From positions 124,001-188,000 of the forward strand of contig JANQNO010000002.1 of NCBI GenBank assembly GCA_028279555.1: a stretch of 64,000 bases of DNA, written 5' to 3'. Both the position numbers and the translations under genes were made by a program. Under the pieces are notes generated by a model, which did no database searches, was not told the DNA's origin, and saw only the letters and a list, made by a program, of their open reading frames with translations. Below, piece after piece: positions 27,021 through 36,259 of this stretch (its first letter is position 1; every line of letters begins with the position of its first letter). Source of the stretch: Sphingorhabdus sp. Its GTDB lineage: Bacteria; Pseudomonadota; Alphaproteobacteria; Sphingomonadales; Sphingomonadaceae.

Positions 27021-28837
27021 GCCGCCTCTTTCTTCCGTGACGCCTTCTTGCGCTCATGCGGACAGAGCAGAGTCTTTCTGAGGCGGATTGATTTGGGCGT
27101 CACCTCGACCATTTCGTCATCGTCGATATAAGCGATCGCCTGCTCCAGCGTCATGATTTTGGGCGGGGTAAGGCGGATGGCGTCATCCTTGCCAGTCGAA
27201 CGGAAATTGGTCAGCTGCTTCGATTTCATCGGATTGACTTCGAGGTCTTCGGGCTTTGCATTTTCGCCGATGACCATGCCTTCATAGACCGGCGCGCCCG
27301 GACCGATGAAGAGGATACCGCGTTCCTCCAGCGCGTTGAGCGCATAGCCGACGGCATCGCCTGTGCCGTTCGAAATCAGCACGCCATTCTGCCGCCCCTC
27401 GACGCTGCCTTTGTAGGGCCCGTATTTCTCGAACAGCCGGTTCATAATGCCCGTTCCGCGTGTGTCGGACAGAAACTCGCCATGATAGCCGATCATCCCG
27501 CGCGATGGCGCAGAAAAGGTGATGCGCGTCTTGCCACCGCCGGAGGGGCGCATATCGGTCATCTCGGCCTTGCGCAGCGCCATTTTTTCCACAACCGTGC
27601 CGGAGAACTCATCATCGACATCGATAATGACAGTTTCATAAGGTTCGCTGCGCGTGCCGCTTTCGTCTTCCTTGAAAAGGACGCGTGGGCGCGAAATGCC
27701 CAGCTCGAAACCCTCCCGGCGCATGGTTTCGATGAGCACGCCAAGCTGCAATTCGCCGCGGCCTGCCACCTCGAAACTGTCCTTGTCTTCAGCCTCGGTG
27801 ATGCGGATGGCGACATTGGTTTCGGCCTCGCGCTCGAGCCGGTCCCTGATCATGCGGCTGGTCACCTTTTCGCCCTCGCGGCCTGCCATGGGGCTATCAT
27901 TGACCGCAAAGCGCATTGACAAGGTGGGTGGATCGATCGGTTGCGCCTGGATGGCTTTGGTCACGCCAGGCTCAGCGATGCTATTGGCCACGGTCGCCTT
28001 GGTCAGCCCCGCAAGCGCGATGATGTCGCCTGCCTTTGCTACCTCGACCGGCACGCGGTCCAGCCCGTCAAAGGACATAAGCTTGGTTGCGCGCCCAGCT
28101 TCGATGACATTTCCGTCCATGTCGATGGCCTGGATGGGATCGTTGACCCTGATCCTGCCGGACTGCACCCGTCCGGTGAGCACACGGCCCATAAAATTAT
28201 CGCGGTCGAGCAGCGTAGCGAGGAAGCTGAAAGGCGCGTTCTCGTCGAGGCCGGGTTCTGGAACATGGCGCACGATGGTTTCAAACAGAGGCTCCAGCGT
28301 GCCTTCGCGGGCTTCCGCATCTTCGCTGGCATAGCCCTCGCGGCCCGAGGCGAAAAGCGTCGGAAAATCGAGTTGCTCGTCGCTGGCGTCGAGTGACACG
28401 AAGAGATCGAAGACCTCGTCGAGCACCTGCTGCACGCGCTGGTCAGGGCGATCAATCTTGTTGACTACGACGATGGGGCGCAATCCCAATGCCAGCGCCT
28501 TGCCGGTCACGAATTTGGTCTGCGGCATGGCGCCTTCGGATGAGTCGACCAGCAGGATGACGCCGTCGACCATTGACAGGATGCGCTCGACCTCGCCTCC
28601 GAAATCGGCATGCCCCGGTGTATCGACGATATTGATGCGCGTGTCCTTCCATTCCACCGACGTGCATTTGGCGAGGATGGTGATTCCGCGTTCCTTTTCC
28701 AGATCGCCCGAATCCATCGCGCGCTCGTCGACGCGCTGATTGTCACGGAAGGTTCCCGACTGCCTGAAAAGCTGGTCCACCAGCGTGGTCTTGCCATGGT
28801 CGACATGGGCGATGATCGCGATATTGCGCAGGGACAT
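27017..28837 (-). CDS. typA: Ribosome-associated GTPase TypA/BipA
   Basis: A 606-residue translational GTPase that assists 50S assembly and stress adaptation. G1 is [11 protein letters not shown]3 [15 protein letters not shown]4 NKIDRPDQR; then come EF-G-like domains II, III and V, including [21 protein letters not shown] and the C-terminal domain ending in [16 protein letters not shown] at 28837 ([15 protein letters not shown]) is the standard start; the frame extends 23 codons upstream into a dispersed repeat and is not used. Confidence 0.97.
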   Translation of the reverse strand: MSLRNIAIIAHVDHGKTTLVDQLFRQSGTFRDNQRVDERAMDSGDLEKERGITILAKCTSVEWKDTRINIVDTPGHADFGGEVERILSMVDGVILLVDSSEGAMPQTKFVTGKALALGLRPIVVVNKIDRPDQRVQQVLDEVFDLFVSLDASDEQLDFPTLFASGREGYASEDAEAREGTLEPLFETIVRHVPEPGLDENAPFSFLATLLDRDNFMGRVLTGRVQSGRIRVNDPIQAIDMDGNVIEAGRATKLMSFDGLDRVPVEVAKAGDIIALAGLTKATVANSIAEPGVTKAIQAQPIDPPTLSMRFAVNDSPMAGREGEKVTSRMIRDRLEREAETNVAIRITEAEDKDSFEVAGRGELQLGVLIETMRREGFELGISRPRVLFKEDESGTRSEPYETVIIDVDDEFSGTVVEKMALRKAEMTDMRPSGGGKTRITFSAPSRGMIGYHGEFLSDTRGTGIMNRLFEKYGPYKGSVEGRQNGVLISNGTGDAVGYALNALEERGILFIGPGAPVYEGMVIGENAKPEDLEVNPMKSKQLTNFRSTGKDDAIRLTPPKIMTLEQAIAYIDDDEMVEVTPKSIRLRKTLLCPHERKKASRKKEAA

Positions 28838-28858
28838 TTTGCTGGTTCCTAAAACTAT

Positions 28859-28936
28859 CCGTTTGTCTCGAGCGTAGTCGAGAGACGCAAGTGGCAGCAC
28901 GACCATAGTGTCTCGACTGCGCTCGACACGAACGGG
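28859..28936. repeat. Dispersed inverted repeat of sphingomonad type
   Basis: The left arm CCGTTTGTCTCGAGCGTAG and the right arm CTGCGCTCGACACGAACGG are imperfect inverted copies, each with an inner TCTCGA/TCGAGA core. Elements with the words TCGAGCG, GTCGAGA and GAACGG are widespread between genes in this order. It lies just upstream of typA, so it may be in its leader. A CCGCGC-CTTTA-GCGCGG hairpin follows at 28962-28978. Confidence 0.75.
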
Positions 28937-29028
28937 AAATTTGTTGCATGAAAATTCGCCGCGCCTTTAGCGCGGTTTGTGCTGCGGTGCAACAAGCTAG
29001 GGTGCTGGCTATCGCTACCCAACTGCCG

Positions 29029-29880
29029 TCAGTTTGCGTTGTAGCCGTAGTCGCGGGTCATTAATGCTTCCTTCCAATAGCCTTCCCTAGAAAGAACAAT
29101 ATTCTTGTCGGTTTGGAAGGGCCAACTTTCGAGAAGTGTAAAGTGGAAGTGCTTTCTGGCGTATTCGACACCATTCGATCCTCCAAGTCGAACCAGATTC
29201 TTGTTCCAGCCATGCCCATTGGCGACATATTGGCTCCATCGATGCCATATGCCGTCATCGCCATAGGCTGAGCCAACATACATTTTTCCAGTTTTCTTGT
29301 CCGAGATCAGATAGATTCCATTGACGTTTTGCAATGCAGCTTTCCAATCCGGGCGGTCGTTATTGACGAGTATTTCCAGCATGGCAAAATCGACCGAGCA
29401 TTTGTCGAAACCTGCAAATGTTTCTCCTGAATATGGCTCTTTCAGAAGTTCGGTTATCTCGACCGCTCCAAAAAATGTATCTGGAAGGAAGGCTCTGCCC
29501 CTCGAAAGTTTTCCGCCGACTTTCAAGCGGCCAACCAACTCTGCGCCAAATTTGACTTTCTCGATATCATATCCATTCGGGCCGGGTTGGCTGGACCGTC
29601 CAGCAACCTTGAACACACCGCCAAAAAGCCATGTATCTTTCTCGGGATAAAACTGGATGAAAGCTACAATATACTTCTTGTTGAACTCGTCTTTGTTCCC
29701 TCGATAGCTGTTCCAGCCCTTCCATTCTCTCTGGCTGCGCAGAAACACGTCCAACGGATAGTCTTCGCCATTCCATCTTGCTGCATGAACCTTGCAGTTA
29801 TCCAGAATTTCTTTTGGCAGAAACTTGTCTATGTGGAGGGTCATTGGTCTCGGAATCCAAACTTTGTCGAAGCTTGCCAT
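29029..29880 (-). CDS. GIY-YIG nuclease domain protein with novel N-terminal domain
   Basis: A 283-residue protein. The C-terminal domain (residues ~185-275) is a GIY-YIG nuclease: G188-I-Y190, Y201-V-G203, Arg214 in WHRW and a Glu in SREGYWKEAL, which are the metal and phosphate ligands of the fold. The first ~180 residues (WNSYRGNKDEFNKK..., then VKFGAELVGRLKVGGKLSRG) form a domain I do not recognise. Related architectures occur in restriction and defence proteins, but none of their partners is adjacent. GC is visibly lower than in typA and the transporter, which supports horizontal acquisition. ATG 29880 is chosen; ATG 29844 is an alternative. Confidence 0.8.
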   Translation of the reverse strand: MASFDKVWIPRPMTLHIDKFLPKEILDNCKVHAARWNGEDYPLDVFLRSQREWKGWNSYRGNKDEFNKKYIVAFIQFYPEKDTWLFGGVFKVAGRSSQPGPNGYDIEKVKFGAELVGRLKVGGKLSRGRAFLPDTFFGAVEITELLKEPYSGETFAGFDKCSVDFAMLEILVNNDRPDWKAALQNVNGIYLISDKKTGKMYVGSAYGDDGIWHRWSQYVANGHGWNKNLVRLGGSNGVEYARKHFHFTLLESWPFQTDKNIVLSREGYWKEALMTRDYGYNAN

Positions 29881-29905
29881 CGCGCCCCAAGATAGGCAAC
29901 GCGAA

Positions 29906-30868
29906 ATGATGCAAACCCTCCGCCTGATCGCGTCCGACAAGTTTATCTGGCTGCTTTCCGCCGCGGTGCTGCTGGCGGCGCTGCTGCCGGTGGACGGCGC
30001 GGCGGTGCCGGTCGCATCGGCGGCGGTAACCGTAGGGATATTCACCATCTTCCTGCTGCATGGCATCCGTATCGACCGGCATGAGATATTCGCCGGTCTC
30101 AAAAACTGGCGCCTGCAGGGCAGCATCTTCCTGTTTGTGTTCGGCGCGATGATGCTAGCCGGGCTGGCTTTGTCGGCGTTGATTGACGGGGCGGTTGCGC
30201 CGATGATCGCGCTCGGCTTTCTCTATCTCGGCTGCCTGCCCTCAACCGTGCAGTCGGCGGCAAGCTACACGGCGATAGCCAAAGGCAATGTCGGCGCGTC
30301 GGTTGTCGCAGCCGCACTCATCAACCTGTCAGCCATATTGGTCACGCCGGTGATGTTCGCGCTGCTCGCGCGCTCGGTGGGCGTCGTGGTGACCAGTGAT
30401 ACATTCATCCGCATCATGACGATGCTGCTGCTGCCTTTTATAATCGGACAGATCATTCAGCCTTGGGCAAGACCGTTCGAGCGTAGCTGGTCCTGGCTCA
30501 CCGGATGGGCGGACAAGATCGCCATCAGCCTGGCCGTTTATGTCGCATTTTCGGGTGCCATCGTTTCCGGGGTCTGGGAAACCGTCCCGATCACTGATCT
30601 GGCGCTGGTTGCACTTTGCGTGACCGTGCTCCTCGCTTTTGCCTTTTCGGGCGCATGGCTGCTGGGCGGCTGGAACGCTTTTGCGAGAAAAGACCGGATC
30701 GCGCTCCTCTTCGGCGGCGCGCATAAAAGCATTGCTGTCGGCGCGCCGCTTGCGGCGCTGCTATTTGCGCCCCAGCAGGCCGGACTACTTCTCATCCCGC
30801 TGCTACTCTATCATGTCAGCAGCCTCGTCATATCCGCGCCGCTGGCGCTGAAGCTGGCGGAGGATTAA
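29906..30868 (+). CDS. Bile acid:sodium symporter-family (SBF-like) transporter
   Basis: A 320-residue integral membrane protein with nine to ten hydrophobic helices in the BART/SBF-like (YfeH) fold. The typical motifs are ALGFLYLGCLPSTVQSAASYTAIAKGNVGASV and GGAHKSIAVGAPLAALLF. Relatives transport organic anions with Na+; the substrate here is unknown. Two adjacent ATGs at 29906 and 29909. The start is only 25 bases from the divergent nuclease start, and the 3' end overlaps the convergent ABC permease. Confidence 0.87.
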   Translation: MMQTLRLIASDKFIWLLSAAVLLAALLPVDGAAVPVASAAVTVGIFTIFLLHGIRIDRHEIFAGLKNWRLQGSIFLFVFGAMMLAGLALSALIDGAVAPMIALGFLYLGCLPSTVQSAASYTAIAKGNVGASVVAAALINLSAILVTPVMFALLARSVGVVVTSDTFIRIMTMLLLPFIIGQIIQPWARPFERSWSWLTGWADKIAISLAVYVAFSGAIVSGVWETVPITDLALVALCVTVLLAFAFSGAWLLGGWNAFARKDRIALLFGGAHKSIAVGAPLAALLFAPQQAGLLLIPLLLYHVSSLVISAPLALKLAED

Positions 30869-33366
30869 AGTTCGCGAAGAGCCTCCGCCGGCTTGGCGGC
30901 TAGCACGGGCAGCGAACCGGCCATGCCGAGCAGGAAGGTCAACCCCGCGCCGCCGACCAGCGTTATGCCCAGCGTCAGCGGATCGGGCGCAAAGCTGAAA
31001 TCGAAAATCTCCACGATGACATACCAGCCTGCGACCAGGCCCAGTCCCAGCGCGACCAGGCCGAGCAGGACCGAGAGGAGCGCGTATTCCAGCGCCTGTG
31101 CTCCCAGTATCTGCTGGCGGGTCGCCCCGAGCAGCTTCAATATCACGCTATCGTAGATGCGGCTCGCCCGGCTGGCGGCAATCGCCCCGACCAGTACGGC
31201 GATCCCGGCCAGAATGGCGATCGAGGCCGCCGCGGCAATCGCGCGCGCCATCTGCGTCAAAAGGACGGTGATCTGGCTGACAATCTCCCCCACCTCGAGT
31301 AGCGAAGCGGAAGGGAATACGGGCGGAATGGCCCGGGCCACGGCGGCTTCCTGCGCTTCGGGAATGGTCAGCGTTGCCACCATATTGTGCGGGGCTGTGT
31401 CGAGCGATCCCGGTGAAAATACGAGTATATAATTGAGTCCGAAATTGTCCCAGTCGACGCGGCGGAAGGAGGCGATCTCGGCCTGTACCTCCACGCCCAG
31501 CACGCTGATGGTCAGCGTATCGCCCAGCTTGACGCCAAGCGCGGCTGCCTGCTCTTCTTCCATACTGACCAGCGGCGGGCCGCTATAGTTTTCGTCCCAC
31601 CATTGACCGCCTGTCAGCGTGCTGCCCTCGGGCAATTCCGCGCTGTATGTGAGGCCGCGGTCGCCGCGCAGAACCCACGCACCTTCGGGCAGCGTTTCCA
31701 GATCGGCTACGCGCTTCCCGGCAAATTCGGTGATCGATCCGCGCAGGGCAGGGATCATGTTGATGTCGCCGCCAGCCGATTGCTGGCGCACGAGCGCAGA
31801 GAACTCGCCAGCGCGCTCTTTTGGAATATCGAGCACGAAGAAGGAGGGAGCGCGTTCGGGCACGGTGCGTGAAATCTCGTTATTGATGCTGGTCTGGATC
31901 GTCGCCAGCGTCACGAACAGCGTGAGCCCCAGGCCAAGTGCAACGACCAGCGCGCCTGTCTGAGCACCGGGCCGGTGCAGATTGGCGAGCGCCAGGCGCG
32001 GAAGCGGGTTGCTCGGGCGCGGGATACGCGCAGAAATTTTGCGCACGCCCCATGCGATTGCGGTCAGGATAAGCAGCAGCACAAAGGCCGCAGCAATGAA
32101 GCCTGCAGAGAAAATCCACTCGCGCGCCGTAAGCAGAGCCAGAGCGATAATAGCCGCGATGGCAAGTGCTACCCAAATGGCCGTGCGCCGGTCGACGCCT
32201 TGTTTGCTGTCCACCACCGCCCGGAATAATCCGGCAGCCGGTACTGTGCGCGCCCTGGCCAGCGGCGGCAGGGCAAAGGCCGTCGCGATCAGCAACCCAT
32301 AGGCGGCGCTGGCGAACAGCGGCGGAAGATAGAAATTGAAGCCTTCGGGCATCGGTAGCAGGTCGCCGATAAAAACCGAAATGACAGAAGGCGCAATGCC
32401 GCCGACGACCAGGCCCAGCGTGATGGCAATCGCCGCCACTGCAAATATCTGCATCATATAGATGCGGAAGATGGTGCCGCTATCCGCACCTGTCACCTTC
32501 AGCGTCGCAATACTGGCGCGTTTGCTTTCAAGATAACTTGATACGCCATTGCCGACGCCAATGCCTGCGATCACCAGCGCGGCCAGCCCCACCAGCGTCA
32601 AAAACTGCCCCATCCTTTCGACAAAACGCCTAGTGGATGGTGCGCCATTAGTTCTGTCTGTCACCTCCCATCCGGCAACGGGGAACTGTTCCTGCAATTC
32701 TTCGAGCGTTTGGGTCGGGTCGATATCGGACGGGAGCTTTACCCTGTATTTGGCGCTGAACATGCTGCCTGGCTGGATGAGGTTGGTGGCCGGCAAGTCG
32801 CGATAGTTGATGATCGCCACCGGCCCGATGGTGAAGCCTTCACTCAGCCGGTCGGGTTCCTCGGCGATGAGCGCCGTTATTTCGAAGCTCTTTTCGCCAA
32901 ATCGCACAGTATCGCCTGGCGTCAGTGACAGCCGGTTGGCCATTGCATCGCCAATGTAGATCTGTCCCTGCGGCGGCGCGCGCGCCTCTCTCCCGCCTTT
33001 CAGAAGGAATTTGCCGTAGAATGGATAGGCATCGTCCACGGCTTTCAGCTCTGAGAGCAGGCTGTCCTCTTCGGCAATTGCCATGGCGCGCAAGCGGACG
33101 GTTTCGGAAAGCTCCCCGACATCGCGAAAGGCCTTTAGCTCCTCATCGGTGGCCATACGCTGTGCGATCTCCACCTCGATATCGCCGCCGAGAATACTCT
33201 GGCCGCGCTGCGAAAGCTCATCGGCAATGCCTGCGGTCAGGCTACCGATCGCCGCCAGTGTCGCGACGCCCAGAAACAGGCAGATCGCCAACAATCGAAG
33301 CCCTCGAATGCGGGCCGAAAGGTCGCGGCGCGCAATGCGCCAGATAGCGGGCAGAGAGAGAGTCAT
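30865..33366 (-). CDS. ABC transporter permease, FtsX/MacB-like (YbbP type)
   Basis: An 833-residue double FtsX-domain permease. It has an N-terminal helix (LRLLAICLFLGVATLAAIGSLTAG), a large periplasmic MacB-PCD domain, a helix bundle (MGQFLTLVGLAALVIAGIGVGNGVSSYLESKRASIATLKVTGA, residues ~250-295) and a C-terminal FtsX repeat (VILKLLGATRQQILGAQALEY). Such YbbP proteins pair with the YbbA ATPase and lie next to a TesA-type esterase, as here. The system is thought to move lipids or lipoproteins or to power envelope work; the substrate is unknown. The ATPase gene lies upstream, across a dispersed repeat. Confidence 0.9.
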   Translation of the reverse strand: MTLSLPAIWRIARRDLSARIRGLRLLAICLFLGVATLAAIGSLTAGIADELSQRGQSILGGDIEVEIAQRMATDEELKAFRDVGELSETVRLRAMAIAEEDSLLSELKAVDDAYPFYGKFLLKGGREARAPPQGQIYIGDAMANRLSLTPGDTVRFGEKSFEITALIAEEPDRLSEGFTIGPVAIINYRDLPATNLIQPGSMFSAKYRVKLPSDIDPTQTLEELQEQFPVAGWEVTDRTNGAPSTRRFVERMGQFLTLVGLAALVIAGIGVGNGVSSYLESKRASIATLKVTGADSGTIFRIYMMQIFAVAAIAITLGLVVGGIAPSVISVFIGDLLPMPEGFNFYLPPLFASAAYGLLIATAFALPPLARARTVPAAGLFRAVVDSKQGVDRRTAIWVALAIAAIIALALLTAREWIFSAGFIAAAFVLLLILTAIAWGVRKISARIPRPSNPLPRLALANLHRPGAQTGALVVALGLGLTLFVTLATIQTSINNEISRTVPERAPSFFVLDIPKERAGEFSALVRQQSAGGDINMIPALRGSITEFAGKRVADLETLPEGAWVLRGDRGLTYSAELPEGSTLTGGQWWDENYSGPPLVSMEEEQAAALGVKLGDTLTISVLGVEVQAEIASFRRVDWDNFGLNYILVFSPGSLDTAPHNMVATLTIPEAQEAAVARAIPPVFPSASLLEVGEIVSQITVLLTQMARAIAAAASIAILAGIAVLVGAIAASRASRIYDSVILKLLGATRQQILGAQALEYALLSVLLGLVALGLGLVAGWYVIVEIFDFSFAPDPLTLGITLVGGAGLTFLLGMAGSLPVLAAKPAEALREL

Positions 33367-33381
33367 GGCAAGTTACCGCAA

Positions 33382-33469
33382 GCCCTGAGCCGCCGGAGCA
33401 CAGCGAAGGCGAAAGTCGAAGGGCGTTTCAATGCCGAGAAGCGTCCTTCGACAGGCTCAGGACTAACGG
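33382..33469. repeat. Dispersed inverted repeat between ABC ATPase and permease genes
   Basis: The left part has CCCTGAGCC and GTCGAAGGGC; the right part is GTCCTTCGACAGGCTCAGG followed by ACTAACGG. The two halves are inverted copies of the widespread alphaproteobacterial repeat word CCTGAGC...GTCGAAGG. The left half carries an internal insertion of about 22 bases. It splits the ATPase-permease operon by 127 bases. Confidence 0.75.
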
Positions 33470-33493
33470 TGCTATTAACGCAGGAATCGGCCA

Positions 33494-34159
33494 TCATCCC
33501 TCCACGACCTTGCCATCTTCCATGCGGATCACCCGGTCGCAGCGCTCGGCAAGCTCGGGATCATGGGTAATGATGAGCAGTGTTGCACCTAGCGCCTTGC
33601 GCCGCTCGAACAACAGATCGATAATCGCCTGCCCAGTCGCGCCGTCGAGATTGCCAGTGGGTTCGTCGGCAAAGATAATTTTGGGCGAAGCGGCCATCGC
33701 GCGGGCGATTGCCACCCGCTGCTGCTCGCCGCCTGAAAGCTGCCCGGGATAATGGCCGATACGGTGGCCTAACCCGACCGCCTCCAACTCGGTAGATGCC
33801 TTGGAAAATGGATCGTCGATACCGGCCAGCTCCATGGGAACGGCAACATTTTCCTGCGCCGTCATGGTGGGGAGCAGGTGAAACGCCTGTAGCACAATGC
33901 CGATGCGGCCGCGGCGCGCGGTGGCCAATGCATCTTCGTCGAGATCGGTCAATGCAAGGCCATCGACGCTGACGCTTCCGCCGCTGGCACGCTCGAGCCC
34001 GGCAAGGACTGCCATGAGCGAACTCTTGCCCGAACCCGATGGTCCGAGCAGCGCGACGCTCTCTCCATGCTGGATGTCGAGGTCGACACCGCGCAATATA
34101 TCGACCGGCGCTTCCGCGGTCCCCAAAGTCAGCGTGACATTCTGCGCGCGGATTGCCAT
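33494..34159 (-). CDS. ABC transporter ATP-binding protein (YbbA type)
   Basis: A 221-residue ATPase of the MacB/LolD/YbbA group. Walker A is LLGPSGSGKSS, the Q-loop VLQAFHLLPTMT, the signature LSGGEQQRVAIARA, Walker B IIFADEPTGNLD and the H-loop LLIITHD. MAIRAQNVT at 34159 gives the usual family start; GTG 34225 or TTG 34189 in frame would overlap the divergent tesA and are less likely. It energises the downstream FtsX-type permease. Confidence 0.93.
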   Translation of the reverse strand: MAIRAQNVTLTLGTAEAPVDILRGVDLDIQHGESVALLGPSGSGKSSLMAVLAGLERASGGSVSVDGLALTDLDEDALATARRGRIGIVLQAFHLLPTMTAQENVAVPMELAGIDDPFSKASTELEAVGLGHRIGHYPGQLSGGEQQRVAIARAMAASPKIIFADEPTGNLDGATGQAIIDLLFERRKALGATLLIITHDPELAERCDRVIRMEDGKVVEG

Positions 34160-34206
34160 ATCCGCATTCGAATTATAGTTATTGGTCAAGGAAGCGCCTT
34201 CGCGAA

Positions 34207-34926
34207 ATGTTGAAGAATTTGTCACTATATGGGGCGCTGCTCCTCATCTGCCAACTGGTCCTTTCGTGCAGCCCGGAAAATTCGACAAACGACGCTCCAA
34301 CAGAGGCGAGCGAACAGACTAGCGAGACTGCACCGGTGACTGCGGATAAGGATGCGGGCGAAGATACGCGGCTGGTCGTGGCTTTTGGAGACAGCCTTTA
34401 TGCCGGATATCAGCTGGGCGCGAAGGAGGGGCTTGCGCCAGTGCTCGAGCGGAAATTGCGCGACGGTGGCTATGCCGTCACCGTCCGCAATGCCGGGGTT
34501 TCCGGCGATACCACTTCGGCGGGGCTGAGGCGTTTCAATTTCGTGCTGGACAGCGCGCAGCAGGAGATCGAGCTGATTGTCCTGGGGCTTGGCGGCAATG
34601 ACATGCTGCGCGGGATCAAGCCGGAGGAGACGCGGGCCAATCTGAAAGCGATGATGGAGGAAGCGAAAAAGCGCGAGATTCCGGTTATCCTCACCGGCAT
34701 GCTGGCCGCGCCCAATCTGGGTCCCGACTATGCCAACGAATTCAACGCTATCTTTCCCGATCTTGCGAAGGAATACGGTGCCCGGCTTTACCCTTTCATT
34801 CTGGAAGGTGTGGTGACGGACAAGACGCTAATGCTACCTGACAATATCCACCCCAATGCGAAAGGCGTCGAGAAGCTGGTCGAAGGATTGTCGCCGCTGG
34901 TCGAAGAGGCGCTGAAACAGGAATAG
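34207..34926 (+). CDS. tesA: TesA-like SGNH arylesterase, lipoprotein
   Basis: A 239-residue GDSL/SGNH hydrolase (multifunctional thioesterase, esterase and lysophospholipase). The lipoprotein signal has its Cys at residue 21 (QLVLSCSP), followed by a Thr/Glu-rich linker. Catalytic Ser63 is in VVAFGDSLYAGY, the Gly block in VRNAGVSGDTT, the Asn block in LGLGGNDMLRG, and Asp/His in LPDNIHPNAKG. It is divergent from the ybbA-like gene, the same arrangement as in E. coli. TesA is soluble in E. coli, while this one is predicted lipid-anchored. ATG 34207 fits the signal. Confidence 0.92.
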   Translation: MLKNLSLYGALLLICQLVLSCSPENSTNDAPTEASEQTSETAPVTADKDAGEDTRLVVAFGDSLYAGYQLGAKEGLAPVLERKLRDGGYAVTVRNAGVSGDTTSAGLRRFNFVLDSAQQEIELIVLGLGGNDMLRGIKPEETRANLKAMMEEAKKREIPVILTGMLAAPNLGPDYANEFNAIFPDLAKEYGARLYPFILEGVVTDKTLMLPDNIHPNAKGVEKLVEGLSPLVEEALKQE

Positions 34927-35019
34927 AGCCACTGTCCTATAAAAATAATACAGTGACTTGAAAAAAATGCGGCCTGCCGCCATTTTGGTAGGAAAGAAAC
35001 CCAGGAGGGAAAGACAGCC

Positions 35020-36258
35020 ATGCCAACCGAGACCGAAAAAGCGCCAGCGCCCAGCGTTGCAACAGCGACGGCGACCGAAGATGACCTGAAGCTGACGCCG
35101 CCCGATCCGGTTCCCCCGGTTGCGCCGGAAAAGGCCGCTGGCCTGGTGCCGGTGACCGACGAACAGAAAAGCAAGCTGCAGGAACGCGTCGATTCCTATG
35201 TTGCGGAGCTTGTGGCACAGGATGTGAACAGTCCCGAATTCGGCAAGCGCGTCGATCAGCTGACCAATATGGGCCGCAAGGAATTGATGGCTGCTGCCGG
35301 ACAGTCCAACCGCTTCCTCGACCGCCCTATCCGGCAAATGGATGACGATCAGGGCGTCGGGGCCGATCTGGCCGAATTGCGCCGGACGGTGGAAGATCTC
35401 GATCCATCCAAGCGCGGCAACCTGATGACCAAGAAGAAGCTGTTTGGCATCATTCCCTTCGGCAGCAAGCTGAGAAATTATTTCGACAGCTATCAGGGCG
35501 CGCAGAGTCATATCAGCTCGATCCTCGAGCGGCTCGGCAATGGCAAGGACGAGCTCCTCATGGACAATGCCGCGATCGATGTGGAGCGGAAAAACCTGTG
35601 GGATGCGATGGGCAAGCTCGAACAGATGATCGTCATGTCCAAGCAGCTCGACGAAAAGCTGGAAGAGAAGGCCGCCGAACTGGAACTATCCGATCCTGAA
35701 AAAGCCAAGGCGGTCCGCGAAAGTGCGCTGTTCTATGTGAGACAGCGCACCCAGGATCTGCTCACCCAGATGGCGGTGACGGTGCAGGGCTATCTTGCGC
35801 TCGATCTCGTCAAGAAGAACAATACCGAGCTTGTCAAAGGCGTCGACCGGGCATCGACCACCACGGTGGGCGCTCTGCGTACGGCCGTGACTGTTGCCCA
35901 GGCGATGACAAACCAGAAGCTGGTGCTAGACCAGATAACAGCGCTCAATACGACGACTGCGAATATCATCGACGGGACAGGCGCGATGTTGCGCGACAAT
36001 ACCGCGCGCATTCACGAGCAGGCCGCCGGTTCGACCATCCCGCTGGAGACGCTGAGCCGAGCCTTCCAGAATATCTATGACACGATGGACGATATCGATA
36101 CCTTCAAGATGAAGGCTTTGGAAAGCATGAAGCAGACCACCGAAGCGCTGGAAGGCGAGGTTGAAAAATCCAAGGGTTATATCGCGCGCGCCGAAGGCCA
36201 GGCGCAAGCCAAGAAAGAGGTCACCGACACCGGCCTGCTGACCGCGCTGGAGGACTGA
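35020..36258 (+). CDS. TelA/KlaA toxic anion resistance family protein
   Basis: A 412-residue, largely helical soluble protein of the TelA family, named for tellurite resistance on plasmids; chromosomal copies are linked to stress or envelope integrity. The family segments SNRFLDRPIRQM, KKLFGIIPFGSKLRNYFDSYQGAQSHISSIL and VTVAQAMTNQKLVLDQITALNTTTANII are present. GGAGGG precedes the ATG. The next gene, an XpaC homologue, starts two bases after its stop; the pair is conserved in many bacteria. Confidence 0.92.
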   Translation: MPTETEKAPAPSVATATATEDDLKLTPPDPVPPVAPEKAAGLVPVTDEQKSKLQERVDSYVAELVAQDVNSPEFGKRVDQLTNMGRKELMAAAGQSNRFLDRPIRQMDDDQGVGADLAELRRTVEDLDPSKRGNLMTKKKLFGIIPFGSKLRNYFDSYQGAQSHISSILERLGNGKDELLMDNAAIDVERKNLWDAMGKLEQMIVMSKQLDEKLEEKAAELELSDPEKAKAVRESALFYVRQRTQDLLTQMAVTVQGYLALDLVKKNNTELVKGVDRASTTTVGALRTAVTVAQAMTNQKLVLDQITALNTTTANIIDGTGAMLRDNTARIHEQAAGSTIPLETLSRAFQNIYDTMDDIDTFKMKALESMKQTTEALEGEVEKSKGYIARAEGQAQAKKEVTDTGLLTALED

Positions 36259-36259
36259 G

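Noticed and set aside
28962-28990. Terminator for the GIY-YIG gene (CCGCGC-CTTTA-GCGCGG hairpin)
   Set aside because: The stem is good, but on the minus strand it is followed by CGAATTTTC, a weak T-tract, so not called as a separate terminator.
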